Below are positions 33,074 through 41,047 of a DNA stretch of 64,000 bases, in pieces. Below the pieces are notes generated by a model, which was given only the letters and a program-made list of their open reading frames with translations, ran no database searches and was not told the origin of the DNA. Every line of letters begins with the position of its first letter. Within the stretch, counting starts at the first letter, position 1. The stretch is from Nitrospira sp. (GTDB lineage: Bacteria > Nitrospirota > Nitrospiria > Nitrospirales > Nitrospiraceae), in the NCBI GenBank assembly GCA_018242725.1, contig JAFEBI010000012.1:124001-188000 (forward strand). The letters are read 5' to 3'. The position numbers were made by a program, and so were the translations under genes.

Positions 33074-33762
33074 TAGTCCCAACCTTTTATGTCATGATGC
33101 TCGTGTAACATGAATTGAACGAGATCGTTCAATCGACGAGCGCGCTGGTGCAGCCCCTCGGCTTCCAGCAGGAATTGTTTTTCCAACGGTGTACAGTCCA
33201 AATAGGTGGAGAGGGTGTTCACTAAGACCTCATCACTCACCTCTTCGCGGAAGAATCCTTGCCATGCCGCACTATCCTCTCTCTGTTCCAGGTATCGTCC
33301 GAGCACGTCAACCAGGGCTTTCCGTACATCCCTGGTTAAGCCTTCTTCGGTACGCATGGGCGTCACCCGAATCGTGGCCTCTCGATAGGGTTTGTCGAAG
33401 TGTTCTTTGGTAAGCTCGCACCGTTCCAGTCCTTGCAACAGGATGTTGGAGCGACCGTCCGGTAAAGGCTGTACGCTGACGATTCTTCCGATACAGAGCG
33501 CAGGAAAGATGGCCGGATTTCCATAATAGTCGGGCTCCCATCCTTCCTTCAGGAGCGCCATGGCGATACATTGGCCGCCGACCGTGACATCGGCCACCAT
33601 CTGGCGATACCGAGGTTCAAAAATGTGGAGCGGGAGATAGGTTTTTGGAAAGAAGACCACATTCGGTAACGGAAATACGGGAAGCCGGTCGGGAATAGGA
33701 AACGGGTCGATAATTTTGGACGAGCTGAGACCAGACGGCCCCCGCTCATGTTCTGTTTGCAT
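33073..33762 (-). CDS. LON substrate-binding-domain protein
   Basis: A 229-residue stand-alone LON N-terminal domain (PF02190 type) without the ATPase or protease parts. Family features are LPVFPLPNVVFFPKTYLPLHIFEPRYRQMV, VGRI-like CIGRIVSVQPLPDGRSNILLQGLERCEL, then a helical C-terminal bundle. Such proteins bind unfolded or specific protein ligands; their enzymatic role, if any, is unknown. The N-terminal 20 residues are polar and disordered-looking. Its stop overlaps the start of the ABC ATPase gene, so the three genes form one operon although no functional link is evident. Confidence 0.88.
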   Translation of the reverse strand: MQTEHERGPSGLSSSKIIDPFPIPDRLPVFPLPNVVFFPKTYLPLHIFEPRYRQMVADVTVGGQCIAMALLKEGWEPDYYGNPAIFPALCIGRIVSVQPLPDGRSNILLQGLERCELTKEHFDKPYREATIRVTPMRTEEGLTRDVRKALVDVLGRYLEQREDSAAWQGFFREEVSDEVLVNTLSTYLDCTPLEKQFLLEAEGLHQRARRLNDLVQFMLHEHHDIKGWD

Positions 33763-33950
33763 GCGCCACGATAGCTGACGCTTGTGAAAATTGTCAACGC
33801 TGGTGCTTGGTTACTGACCTGGAATGAAATGCGAAACACCGCTCTCAGACTGCAGATTGGTTCATGGACTCGACGCGTGGTATAACCGGAGCGGGTGGGG
33901 GCTCCCATCACGTGAGGGACTTGAACGTAGACTAGAAGTGGAGGCAGGGT

Positions 33951-35072
33951 GTGATCGATTCTTGGCGGATCAGAATGGTTGGGGCCTGGCTGAGTGTCGC
34001 GGTCTCGCTTGCAGTCGGCGCAAGTGCCGCGCCTACCCTTTTCCAGCCGGCGACAGCCGGGTACCAGTACACCTTTCCAAGAGATCACGGATCGCATCCG
34101 ACCTATCGAACCGAATGGTGGTACTACACCGGCCATCTCCATGCCAAGGACGGCCGGTCATTCGGCTTTGAGTTGACGTTCTTCCGACGAGGTATTCCAC
34201 CTGAGGATGTGACCACGCTCCCCTCGAAATGGTCGGTGAAGGATCTGTATCTGGCCCATTTTGCAGTGACCGATATCAACGGCAAGCGATTTCATTTCTC
34301 AGAGAAGCTTAGTCGTGCAGGTCTAGGGAAAGCGGGGGCCGACGAATCGAAGCTCCAAGTCTGGATCGATGATTGGCGAGCCGAAGCGGCGACGGATGTG
34401 TCCGGCGTCCATACGTTGATCGCGAGAGATAGCACCCACGCCCTTTCTCTCAGGCTGCAACCGGCTAAGCCGCTGGTCGCGCACGGTGCGGCCGGCATCA
34501 GCAAAAAGGGGAAAGAGGTAGGCCAAGCCTCTCATTACTACTCCTTCACGAGGCTCACCACGAACGGGACGGTAACGATCGATGGGGAATCCTTCGACGT
34601 CACCGGCCTCAGCTGGATGGACCATGAATTCGGGTCAGGCGACTTGGGGGCTGCTCAAGTCGGTTGGGATTGGTTCAGCATTCAGTTAGAAGACAACACC
34701 GAGCTCATGCTCTATCGCATGCGATTGGAAGATGGATCGTCCGATCTGGCATCGAGCGGCACGGTCGTTTTCTCTGATGGACGGAGTCGCCATATGGACG
34801 TGGCGGACTTTCAGATCGAATCGAGCGGCACCTGGACCAGCGTCGAGAGCAAAGCGACGTATCCGGCCAAGTGGCAGCTGAAATTCCCCTCTCTGGATGT
34901 CGTACTGGACGTCGTCCCGCTGCTGGCCGATCAGGAACTCCGCACGTCGCGCAGCAGCCGCGTTTCCTATTGGGAAGGGGCGGTGGCAGTGACAGGAAGC
35001 AAGCAAGGCCAGCCGATCAAAGGACAAGGCTACGTCGAGCTGACCGGCTATGCCGAGCGTCTCAAAATGTAG
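33951..35072 (+). CDS. Secreted CrtC/AttH-type lipocalin-like protein
   Basis: A 373-residue exported protein. The GTG at 33951 has GGAGG six bases before it and begins a signal peptide ending at ASAAP. The mature protein shows the paired lipocalin-like domains of the carotenoid 1,2-hydratase (CrtC)/AttH group: TEWWYYTGHL near the N-terminus, FGFELTFFRR, LYLAHFAVTD, the central LSWMDHEFGSG and DWFSIQLEDNTELMLYRM, and a C-terminal SYWEGAVAV...GYVELTGY. These are the signature patches of the family. No carotenoid genes are nearby and most bacterial homologues are uncharacterised, so hydratase activity is not claimed; a lipid or hydrophobic ligand in the periplasm is a fair guess. Confidence 0.87.
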   Translation: MIDSWRIRMVGAWLSVAVSLAVGASAAPTLFQPATAGYQYTFPRDHGSHPTYRTEWWYYTGHLHAKDGRSFGFELTFFRRGIPPEDVTTLPSKWSVKDLYLAHFAVTDINGKRFHFSEKLSRAGLGKAGADESKLQVWIDDWRAEAATDVSGVHTLIARDSTHALSLRLQPAKPLVAHGAAGISKKGKEVGQASHYYSFTRLTTNGTVTIDGESFDVTGLSWMDHEFGSGDLGAAQVGWDWFSIQLEDNTELMLYRMRLEDGSSDLASSGTVVFSDGRSRHMDVADFQIESSGTWTSVESKATYPAKWQLKFPSLDVVLDVVPLLADQELRTSRSSRVSYWEGAVAVTGSKQGQPIKGQGYVELTGYAERLKM

Positions 35073-35114
35073 AGGGTCTATTTGACAGTCATCCGATCCA
35101 CCGCGCATCCCGGT

Positions 35115-35531
35115 TCAGTCAGGGCATCCCTTTTGTTCCTCTTCCATGAGGTTCAGGGTCGGCCCAGCTTCTAGCTCGACGAAGCTTCCACAGCGTGCGG
35201 TCCAGAATTTGGCTGGAGCTGGCGGTTTCGGGGGTGGGGGAGGCAGTTCTTCTTTGGGTTCGACTTGAACGCTGATGATCGTGAAATTCTGGTCTGGGGC
35301 GGGGTGAATCAGAGGCCTGATCGCTCTTCCGTGGAAGCCTCGAACGCGCGGAAAGCGAGACCCAGGGATCCGGTTCTCAAGGCCGTGCATTCCAAAACCA
35401 TACGTGCCAGCAGCATGAGGAGCTGTGGAAGGGCCGACGGTTACACCGCCGCGAGATTCGGCAGAGACCGTGAGCGGGATAAGGATCAGGAGTGTGGTGA
35501 CCAGGAGTTGCATAGAACACCGACGATTCAC
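35115..35531 (-). CDS. Proline-rich exported hypothetical protein
   Basis: Up to 138 residues from GTG 35531, or 132 from ATG 35513. Either start gives a signal peptide with core LLVTTLLILIPLTVSA. The mature part is low in regular structure: Gly/Arg-rich first half, one strand (NFTIISVQVEP), then a run of prolines (ELPPPPPKPPAP) and a C-terminal segment with two cysteines (ARCGSFVEL, QKGCPD). Proline-rich linkers of this sort often span the periplasm or cell wall. No family recognised. Confidence 0.6.
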   Translation of the reverse strand: MNRRCSMQLLVTTLLILIPLTVSAESRGGVTVGPSTAPHAAGTYGFGMHGLENRIPGSRFPRVRGFHGRAIRPLIHPAPDQNFTIISVQVEPKEELPPPPPKPPAPAKFWTARCGSFVELEAGPTLNLMEEEQKGCPD

Positions 35532-35660
35532 CTATGAGGCTAATCTCCGGTGGCAGAAGCCGTCAAGGGCGGTAGGGACCCCGTTTTGTAAAGCATTAGA
35601 AGTCCTTCAGGCGCACAACGGATTGCCGGCTGATTATTTGTGCAGTAGCTCGATTCTCAA

Positions 35661-36524
35661 TTATTTCGCCAGCGTTCGTATTCGCAGGGCCGCTTTCACG
35701 CCCTTCTTGGCAGGATGGCGCACGGCATGGCGCAACAGCCACTTTCGTTCCTTTGACGCACCCTCTAGCCAGCGCTCACACAACTCAAAGGCGAGGCGGG
35801 GATGGTCCTTGGCAATGTCGCCGAGGTGATTGGCGACACTGCGTCGGACATAGAGATCGGGATCGTCTTTGAGCGTTTCAAGAATCGGCAGCACCGGACG
35901 CGGGTCCTTGATAAAGGCCGGGATCCTGGTCGCCCAAGGGAGGCGTGGGCGTGTTCCTTCTGAACAGAGCCGCCGTACATGGGGGTCTTGATCCTCGGTC
36001 CACTCCATCAATTTTGCCAGGGTGCGCTCCGGCCATTTGATGAGAAAAGGGCGAATGGAAAACTCCGCGCTGAAGCGCTTGGTGAGTTCGTATTGCGCCA
36101 CCATCGAGATCTCGAATGGATCATGACCAGCGTTGTGTACTGGATCCAGCCCATAGGTCGCAACAAAACTTACATGCGGCAGGTAGAAGAACACGGCAAG
36201 ACCTAAATCCTCCGTGCCCGTCAGCGGCGGAGTCAGGGACTTGATCAGAATCCGAACGGCCTGTTCATAGCGACTTGGCAGATACTCTCGAAGGGTTTTG
36301 GCCAGATGCTGTCCTCGTTGCATAATGCTGAGCGGTTTTAATCCGTTCAATGCCGATCGCTGGAATGCCTTTCCGTCAAATTTAGGATGCACGCGGCGGA
36401 TATTGTGCACCAGGCATTCGATCGCGTCACGATCAAGTAAGTTCGCGAGCGAGCTGCCTTTCTGAATCGAACGCGGGGCATTGGGAAGGCGTGGTGTCGG
36501 GTTCGCGGTAGATCTAGACGGCAT
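35661..36524 (-). CDS. DNA alkylation repair protein, AlkC/AlkD-type HEAT-like glycosylase
   Basis: About 287 residues built of HEAT-like helical repeats, the fold of AlkC/AlkD DNA glycosylases that release N3- and N7-alkylated bases. Recognisable stretches are FSAEFSIRPFLIKWPE, TLAKLMEWTEDQDPHVRRL, CSEGTRPRLPWA, YVRRSVANHLGDIAKDHP and WLLRHAVRHPAKKG; this pattern of Arg/Asp-bearing helices lines the DNA-binding groove. It fits the AlkC side of the family best. The ATG at 36524 is my choice; the frame is open to a TTG at 36560. It stands alone between unrelated genes. Confidence 0.85.
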   Translation of the reverse strand: MPSRSTANPTPRLPNAPRSIQKGSSLANLLDRDAIECLVHNIRRVHPKFDGKAFQRSALNGLKPLSIMQRGQHLAKTLREYLPSRYEQAVRILIKSLTPPLTGTEDLGLAVFFYLPHVSFVATYGLDPVHNAGHDPFEISMVAQYELTKRFSAEFSIRPFLIKWPERTLAKLMEWTEDQDPHVRRLCSEGTRPRLPWATRIPAFIKDPRPVLPILETLKDDPDLYVRRSVANHLGDIAKDHPRLAFELCERWLEGASKERKWLLRHAVRHPAKKGVKAALRIRTLAK

Positions 36525-36705
36525 CCAGAAAGGTATGTCTATCTCTGGCAGAGAAGTCAATTAGCTCGTGGGCGTAGGTTGTGCCTGGTGCCCGATGTTT
36601 GTTGAGGCAGATTTCACAATAAGTCGATACTCACGGCCTGACGATGAAGCATTTCGAAAGAGTCCTAATACCTGTTCGTTTCTCAATAGCTTGAATTCCC
36701 CAGAC

Positions 36706-37140
36706 TCATTCGGGGAGGCTGACGCCTGAGCCGCCCATTTCCTTTGGCAAGTCCTTCATCTTTGGCAACCCGTCCTGTATGCGCAGTCTGGTCTCCTCAT
36801 AGTTCACATGAATACCCGCCTTATAGGGGAAATCAGGAATAACTGCCGCATACACGTCGACGACACCCCAGGTGGGATGTTCGGTGAGGATGTGGCCACC
36901 ACACGTTCTGCACCATTTGCGAAAACTCAGCGGCGTCTTGCTGTACGTGCCGATATTCTCTGCTCCCTGTGTGATCTGTACGGCGTCAGGTTTCCACAAT
37001 GTGAAGGCATTGACCGGTGCTGCCGACCAGGTTCGGCAAGACTCGCAATGGCAGTATCCCATTGCAACGGGCTCACCGTTGACCGTGAATGTCACCGCAC
37101 CGCAAAAGCAGCTTCCTTGATAAATCTGTTTGTTGCTCAT
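36706..37140 (-). CDS. GFA/CENP-V family zinc protein
   Basis: A 144-residue protein with the seven-cysteine zinc arrangement of the glutathione-dependent formaldehyde-activating (GFA) family: GSCFCGAV, YCHCESCRTW and FRKWCRTCGGHI. Some members help glutathione react with formaldehyde; most are uncharacterised. The ATG at 37140 has GGGAG six bases upstream. A candidate promoter with two tandem TTGTGACA copies lies at 37177-37212. Two decayed genes lie just upstream, so this gene borders a region of past turnover. Confidence 0.87.
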   Translation of the reverse strand: MSNKQIYQGSCFCGAVTFTVNGEPVAMGYCHCESCRTWSAAPVNAFTLWKPDAVQITQGAENIGTYSKTPLSFRKWCRTCGGHILTEHPTWGVVDVYAAVIPDFPYKAGIHVNYEETRLRIQDGLPKMKDLPKEMGGSGVSLPE

Positions 37141-37176
37141 GATGCATCTCCCTGGTAGTGTGCATAGGTTAAAAAC

Positions 37177-37212
37177 TTGTGACATTGTGACAGTTCTTTT
37201 TCGCGCTCTCAA
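37177..37212 (-). promoter_or_regulatory. Promoter with tandem TTGTGACA repeat, GFA gene
   Basis: Minus-strand TTGAGA (37207-37212) and CACAAT (37184-37189) with a 17-base spacer. Two perfect back-to-back copies of TTGTGACA (plus strand, 37177-37184 and 37185-37192) cover the -10 region and could bind a regulator. Confidence 0.35.
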
Positions 37213-37239
37213 TCACATGTACTCTTGGATCAGACTGAA

Positions 37240-37458
37240 TTACCTGTAGAATTTTGCCACCGGTACAATCGCTTCGGGTGTTGCCCCAATTTTCTTCAAA
37301 ATCTTCCTGCAATAAAATTTATCAATCAGGCGGGCAATTTCATCGGCGGTAAGCGCTGGCCTGGGTAGATCATCACCTGCAAGAGCTGGCTCCTCCCGTT
37401 CGAGAAGTTCGCACCAGTATTCTAAACCAACATAAGGGCCAATGCCCTGGACTTTCTT
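37240..37458 (-). pseudogene. Headless remnant of an unknown gene
   Basis: An open frame of 72 codons from just after a TGA (37459-37461) to TAA (37240-37242) with no ATG, GTG or TTG start. The translated product looks like the C-terminus of a soluble protein: GIGPYVGLEYWCELLERE, then TADEIARLIDKFYCRKILKK and IGATPEAIVPVAKFYR. The helical, charge-balanced pattern is unlike noise. The ribosome site of the next plus-strand gene now occupies the place where upstream codons should be. I do not recognise the family. Confidence 0.45.
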
Positions 37459-37476
37459 TCACCAAAGGAGGATGCC

Positions 37477-37611
37477 ATGGATAAGCTTTGGTTGTATGTC
37501 GGAGGGATTCTTGTTGGAACAGCGATATTGGTCTATACCGTGCTCACCACGGTGAGTAGTACGACTCCTCCGGCGCGTGATCTGCGGACGACTTACGAGC
37601 AGTCGAAGTGA
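37477..37611 (+). CDS. 44-residue membrane protein
   Basis: A short gene with an excellent ribosome site (AAAGGAGG, five bases before ATG 37477). The product opens MDKLWLYVGG, has one membrane helix (about 5-24: WLYVGGILVGTAILVYTVL), then a polar tail with TTPPARDLRTTYEQSK. It ends at TGA 37609-37611. Single-pass proteins of this size often adjust larger membrane complexes; the partner is unknown. It lies between two decayed genes, so it may be a survivor of a lost locus or a later arrival. Confidence 0.6.
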   Translation: MDKLWLYVGGILVGTAILVYTVLTTVSSTTPPARDLRTTYEQSK

Positions 37612-37734
37612 TAAGCCTCCGTTGAGTGTGGTGAGCATGAGGTATTAGCGGGATACATGGTCCCGGTGTATGAAGCGACTCGTGTGCAAGCACTCCAAAG
37701 GGGAAGTTTGTGTGCGTGTTGATCGGTGTACCTG

Positions 37735-37911
37735 GGTGCGTTTCGATACACCGAGTGCCGCGGCAAGCTTGGCCTGCGAGAGCCCACTCTTCAACCGTTG
37801 TCCGCTTTCCTCTTCCGGCTTTGATTTCCCGTACGCCATCCAAGACCTCTTGCCAGATATCGTGCGTTGCTTCGAAGTCGGCGCGTGCTTTACCGGTCAG
37901 TTTTTACTCAT
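37735..37911 (-). pseudogene. Frameshifted HTH-type antitoxin remnant
   Basis: The minus strand reads MSKN from ATG 37911, meets a stop, and continues one frame over as LTGKARADFEATHDIWQEVL, DGVREIKAGRGKRTTVE. A second shift then gives SGLSQAKLAAALGVSKRT, the recognition part of a helix-turn-helix of the HigA/NadS antitoxin type. The expected following WEQGRR region is absent or scrambled. Joined, the parts resemble a roughly 100-residue type II antitoxin. At least two frameshifts and a damaged C-terminus make it a relic. No intact toxin gene is seen on either side. Confidence 0.6.
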
Positions 37912-38058
37912 TTCGAAAGGCCTCTTATGTATGTGAATGCGGGTGAGCCGTACGCTGGTGGCACATAAAAGGCAAAGTGGCGCACTCATATGTGTCTTGG
38001 ATGTTCAGAGAGGATAATTGTCTCAGCCTATCCTCATCTTGACTCCTATCTGACCCCT

Positions 38059-39111
38059 ATGATTAGGTCTGCGGCCACGATGCTACTACTTCGTGCCGCC
38101 CTTACGTTAGTCTCGATCCCACTTCTGATTTTCGTTCTTGGCTGCCAAAAAGAGAGCGAGTCGGTCGTGTCGATCGCGCTGCATCCAAGAAACGCGAATA
38201 TCCTCTATGTCGCCACGAATGATGCGGTGTATAAGTCACGCGATGGGGGAGGGACCTGGGAGAAGTTCCCGAGCTTCAGTGCCCGCCGGGTGACGACGCT
38301 CGCGATTGATCCGCTCCTGCCGGCGGCGATCTATGCCGGCACGATGGGGGATGCGGTCTACAAGAGTCCGGATGGGGGGCAACATTGGCTGCCGCATAAT
38401 GTCGGCCTGAAAGAGCATGTCTCCTTCATCAATCAGTTCGTGTTTCATCCGGCGGCAAGCGAGCAGGTCTATGCGGCAACCACCGTCGGCGCCTTTTATT
38501 CAAAAGACGCGGGTCGTGAATGGGTTGAGCGAATGAACGGCATGAAGGAAGTCCATATTGTGACGTCCATCGCCATCAATCCCAAAGAGCCGGCGGTGCT
38601 GTATGGTGGGACAACCGGCGGGGTCTATCGGTCAGATGATGGGGCGGCGATCTGGAAGAAGATCAACAATGGGCTGATCCCCGAGACGGAACTGATGGCA
38701 GCTATGGCCCTTGGGGTCAATGCCATTGAGATCAATCGGACAAATCCCGATGTTGTCTATGCCGGTACGACGAAAGGACTGTTTCGCACGATGAACAAGG
38801 GCGAGCAGTGGGAGCGTATCGGTCAATCCATCTCCGATCCCTTTATCAGCAGCCTGGTTATCCATCCGAAGGAACCGTCCCAGCTGTATATCGGTGGCCC
38901 AGCCGGGATTTGGAAAACGGTAGATGGAGGAAATACCTGGCAGGCTATGAACCAAGGGCTAGCGACCTTAAACATTCGCGCCCTGGCGATGGATCCAAAG
39001 AACACTCACACGCTCTACGCCGGCACCAACGGCAGTGGCCTCTACCGTTCGACCGATGCCGGCGCAACCTGGGTGCCGGTGCCGTTGAAGGCGGCACCGG
39101 CCCAGTCGTAG
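38059..39111 (+). CDS. Seven-repeat beta-propeller lipoprotein (BNR/Asp-box type)
   Basis: About 350 residues from ATG 38059. The signal ends in a lipobox (VLGC), so the protein is lipid-anchored. The mature chain is seven repeats of about 45 residues, each with a start like IAINPKEPAVLYGGT and an Asp-box-like end such as YKSRDGGGTWEKF, YKSPDGGQHW, YRSDDGAAIW, WKTVDGGNTW and YRSTDAGATW. Seven repeats suit a closed seven-bladed propeller, as in sortilin or Ycf48-type assembly factors. It probably binds protein or glycan partners in the periplasm. ATG 38080 is a second possible start; ribosome sites are weak for both. Confidence 0.82.
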   Translation: MIRSAATMLLLRAALTLVSIPLLIFVLGCQKESESVVSIALHPRNANILYVATNDAVYKSRDGGGTWEKFPSFSARRVTTLAIDPLLPAAIYAGTMGDAVYKSPDGGQHWLPHNVGLKEHVSFINQFVFHPAASEQVYAATTVGAFYSKDAGREWVERMNGMKEVHIVTSIAINPKEPAVLYGGTTGGVYRSDDGAAIWKKINNGLIPETELMAAMALGVNAIEINRTNPDVVYAGTTKGLFRTMNKGEQWERIGQSISDPFISSLVIHPKEPSQLYIGGPAGIWKTVDGGNTWQAMNQGLATLNIRALAMDPKNTHTLYAGTNGSGLYRSTDAGATWVPVPLKAAPAQS

Positions 39112-39238
39112 TTCACATCTTCCGTCGTTTGCCTCTTGACTCGGAGTCTCATGTTTCGAGTGTAGAGAATTTGGACTCCCGAAGCTTGAAACCAGGCACG
39201 CACACTTCCTACATCAACTTGATGCGATCTACAGTCGC

Positions 39239-39724
39239 TTAGTACCCGGTTTTGGCTCCGGTGCTGCCGTGTGAGTAGCGGCCGCTGTAGGAGATCATCT
39301 TGTCCGAGAGTGTCTTCCACTCATCGGCCGTCATGAGGTTCTTCATCTTGAACCGCAGACTGAGGACGCTGGCTGAGTGTTGCATCCGCTGAATGTTCGC
39401 CTCGTTGAGAATCTTTGAAAATTCCTCCGGCGTCGCGTCATAGCTGGCGTTCAAAGTATAGAGTTGTCGGTGATAGGCTCGCTCCTGCTCACGGCCTTCT
39501 TTGAGTTCGTTAATGATTTGGCCGACGTACACATTGACTTGCTTCGCCTTGTCAGGATCCGTCACGGTCCGATTGACTAATCCCTCCATATCTTGCTGGC
39601 CCTTCTGCCAGTAGGCATCGCTCTTGTCCCCACTCATCATGCCGTGGTGATGGTGATGCGATGAGCAGCCGACCAAGGCCACCATGGCGAGTGCACCGAA
39701 GAACCCAGATAGTGTCCGATTCAT
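39239..39724 (-). CDS. Histidine-rich CpxP/Spy-like periplasmic lipoprotein
   Basis: 161 residues with a strong ribosome site (GGGAGG, five bases before ATG). The lipobox LVGC is at about residue 20, followed at once by SSHHHHHGMM, a metal-binding cluster. The rest is helical and resembles the CpxP/Spy/CnrX group: YVGQIINELKEGREQERAYHRQLYTL, ATPEEFSKILNEANIQRMQHSA and NLMTADEWKTLSDKM, where the last mimics the LTxEQ motif. Such proteins act as periplasmic chaperones or metal sensors. A role in zinc, copper or nickel buffering is inferred from the histidines. Confidence 0.72.
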   Translation of the reverse strand: MNRTLSGFFGALAMVALVGCSSHHHHHGMMSGDKSDAYWQKGQQDMEGLVNRTVTDPDKAKQVNVYVGQIINELKEGREQERAYHRQLYTLNASYDATPEEFSKILNEANIQRMQHSASVLSLRFKMKNLMTADEWKTLSDKMISYSGRYSHGSTGAKTGY

Positions 39725-39785
39725 GCTATCCTCCCTTGATAGTTGTTCCGTACCCTTGTCCTACCGTATCATCCTTAAAATAAGT

Positions 39786-40130
39786 ATGACAGAAGCGCGC
39801 TCCCCTGTGTCAGATCCGGCTCAGGTGCTGAAGGAGGAATTCCGTCGGCATCTGGAGACGTTCTACGCCCGACTCAATCTGGCCTCCCCGTACGAGAGCG
39901 TGGAAAAGGCCGTTCGCACCTTGACGACCATCGTGCATGCGCTTCCCCAAGACGAACAAGTCAAAATTGTAGCCGATCCTACGTTGCAATGGCAGCAGTT
40001 CCGCCAGGCGTTTGAAGCGTCGGGGCTGGTGAAGAAACATCGTGGGATCATTGCCGGCCTGGTTCGTCATCGCGATGCCGTGAACCTGCCGGTAGAGTAC
40101 GATCACTTCCTGAACTTCTTCCGCGGATGA
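39786..40130 (+). CDS. Helical hypothetical protein
   Basis: About 114 residues from ATG 39786. Predicted all-helical and cytoplasmic: VLKEEFRRHLETFYARLNL, EKAVRTLTTIVHAL, LQWQQFRQAFEASGL and a last helix ending in FLNFFRG. No ribosome site is clear. The frame extends upstream over the opposite-strand lipoprotein gene, but residues there look random. It ends ten bases before the stop of the convergent membrane gene. No family recognised. Confidence 0.55.
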   Translation: MTEARSPVSDPAQVLKEEFRRHLETFYARLNLASPYESVEKAVRTLTTIVHALPQDEQVKIVADPTLQWQQFRQAFEASGLVKKHRGIIAGLVRHRDAVNLPVEYDHFLNFFRG

Positions 40131-40140
40131 TTTCGCCTGC

Positions 40141-40773
40141 TCAAGAAGAACTGGGTGGTATTAGGACCGCACGCAGTTCGTCGTACACCTGCGTGAGGCG
40201 GCTGTCTTCCAAGCGATAGGATAAGGTGACCGTTACGATTCCAAACAGCGCGACCATGCCGGCCAGTCCGGTAATACCGATACCCAAGAACGCAGCGCCG
40301 AGCGTCGTGAACCCGCCTTCCAGCGCGTATTGCACCACAAAGGTCAGCGATCCTAATAAGACCACGGCAAACCAGATTACGGTGATGAGGGCCGACGACC
40401 AGGGAATTCGCTTGACGCAGTGTGTCACCAGCATCTCGTCATGGGGAGATAAAAGAAGGAGGCCTTTGACCGGCCACGCTGTCCTGAATTTTCTGGAGAA
40501 GAGGCGGTATTGTGGGCGAATGGCAATCTGAGACAGATCGGGGTGCCACCACGCTACGCCATGCGGCAGCATCAAGATCCCGTCGGGACCGAAACGATCG
40601 CGGACGGTATTCAGGGTTGCGCCTGGCCACTGATCAGGACGAGTGGCCACACGACAGCCATACCGCACGGCATCCGGAGTGAGGCGGATGAAATAGGCCC
40701 AATCTCCGACAAGCAGTCCGAGAAAGAGCGCACCGGCAAAGAAACCTGCGAGGAGCATGGGTGTAGCTATCAC
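40141..40773 (-). CDS. Hypothetical three-helix membrane protein
   Basis: About 210 residues. One membrane helix at the N-terminus (MLLAGFFAGALFLGLLVGDWAYF split over about 6-28), a soluble middle of about 90 residues that includes LMLPHGVAWWHPDLSQ and LLLLSPHDEMLVTHCVKR, then two more helices (LITVIWFAVVLLGSLTFVV and GIGITGLAGMVALFGIVTV). The middle resembles a PH-like domain, as found in bacterial YdbS/bPH proteins, but that is only a visual impression. Start at GTG 40773 or ATG 40758; no ribosome site separates them. Confidence 0.62.
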   Translation of the reverse strand: MIATPMLLAGFFAGALFLGLLVGDWAYFIRLTPDAVRYGCRVATRPDQWPGATLNTVRDRFGPDGILMLPHGVAWWHPDLSQIAIRPQYRLFSRKFRTAWPVKGLLLLSPHDEMLVTHCVKRIPWSSALITVIWFAVVLLGSLTFVVQYALEGGFTTLGAAFLGIGITGLAGMVALFGIVTVTLSYRLEDSRLTQVYDELRAVLIPPSSS

Positions 40774-40993
40774 ACAGAGAAGTGCGACGAATCAAGGCGG
40801 GCTGGATGGGCATACGCTGATGGTAAACGAGCCGGTTCATGCCAGAACTTCTGCTCCGGCATGCGAAAAGCTTGTTGACTCACGCGGAGGAGTTTGGCTA
40901 CAGTACGCCGGGCAATGTTTCCGGCGGGCAGTGGATTACCTGAATTTCCCGCCTCAATATTGATTTTCCCCGCGTCATCATGACGGTATCTTC

Positions 40994-41018
40994 CTCTGCA
41001 GGGTTGCAGTGTGCAGAG
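40994..41018. other. Small hairpin upstream of the methyltransferase gene
   Basis: CTCTGCA (40994-41000) pairs exactly with TGCAGAG (41012-41018) around an 11-base loop, 29 bases before the start codon. It could sit in the leader RNA. Role unknown. Confidence 0.3.
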
Positions 41019-41047
41019 ACCGGATCGTACGTATTGTGGAGGCAAAC

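Noticed and set aside
33951-35072. Carotenoid 1,2-hydratase
   Set aside because: The fold matches CrtC/AttH, but the protein is secreted and no carotenoid genes are near, so only the family is named.
37620-38050. Toxin gene paired with the decayed antitoxin
   Set aside because: Both strands and all frames near the antitoxin remnant were read; no RelE/HigB-like sequence could be made out.
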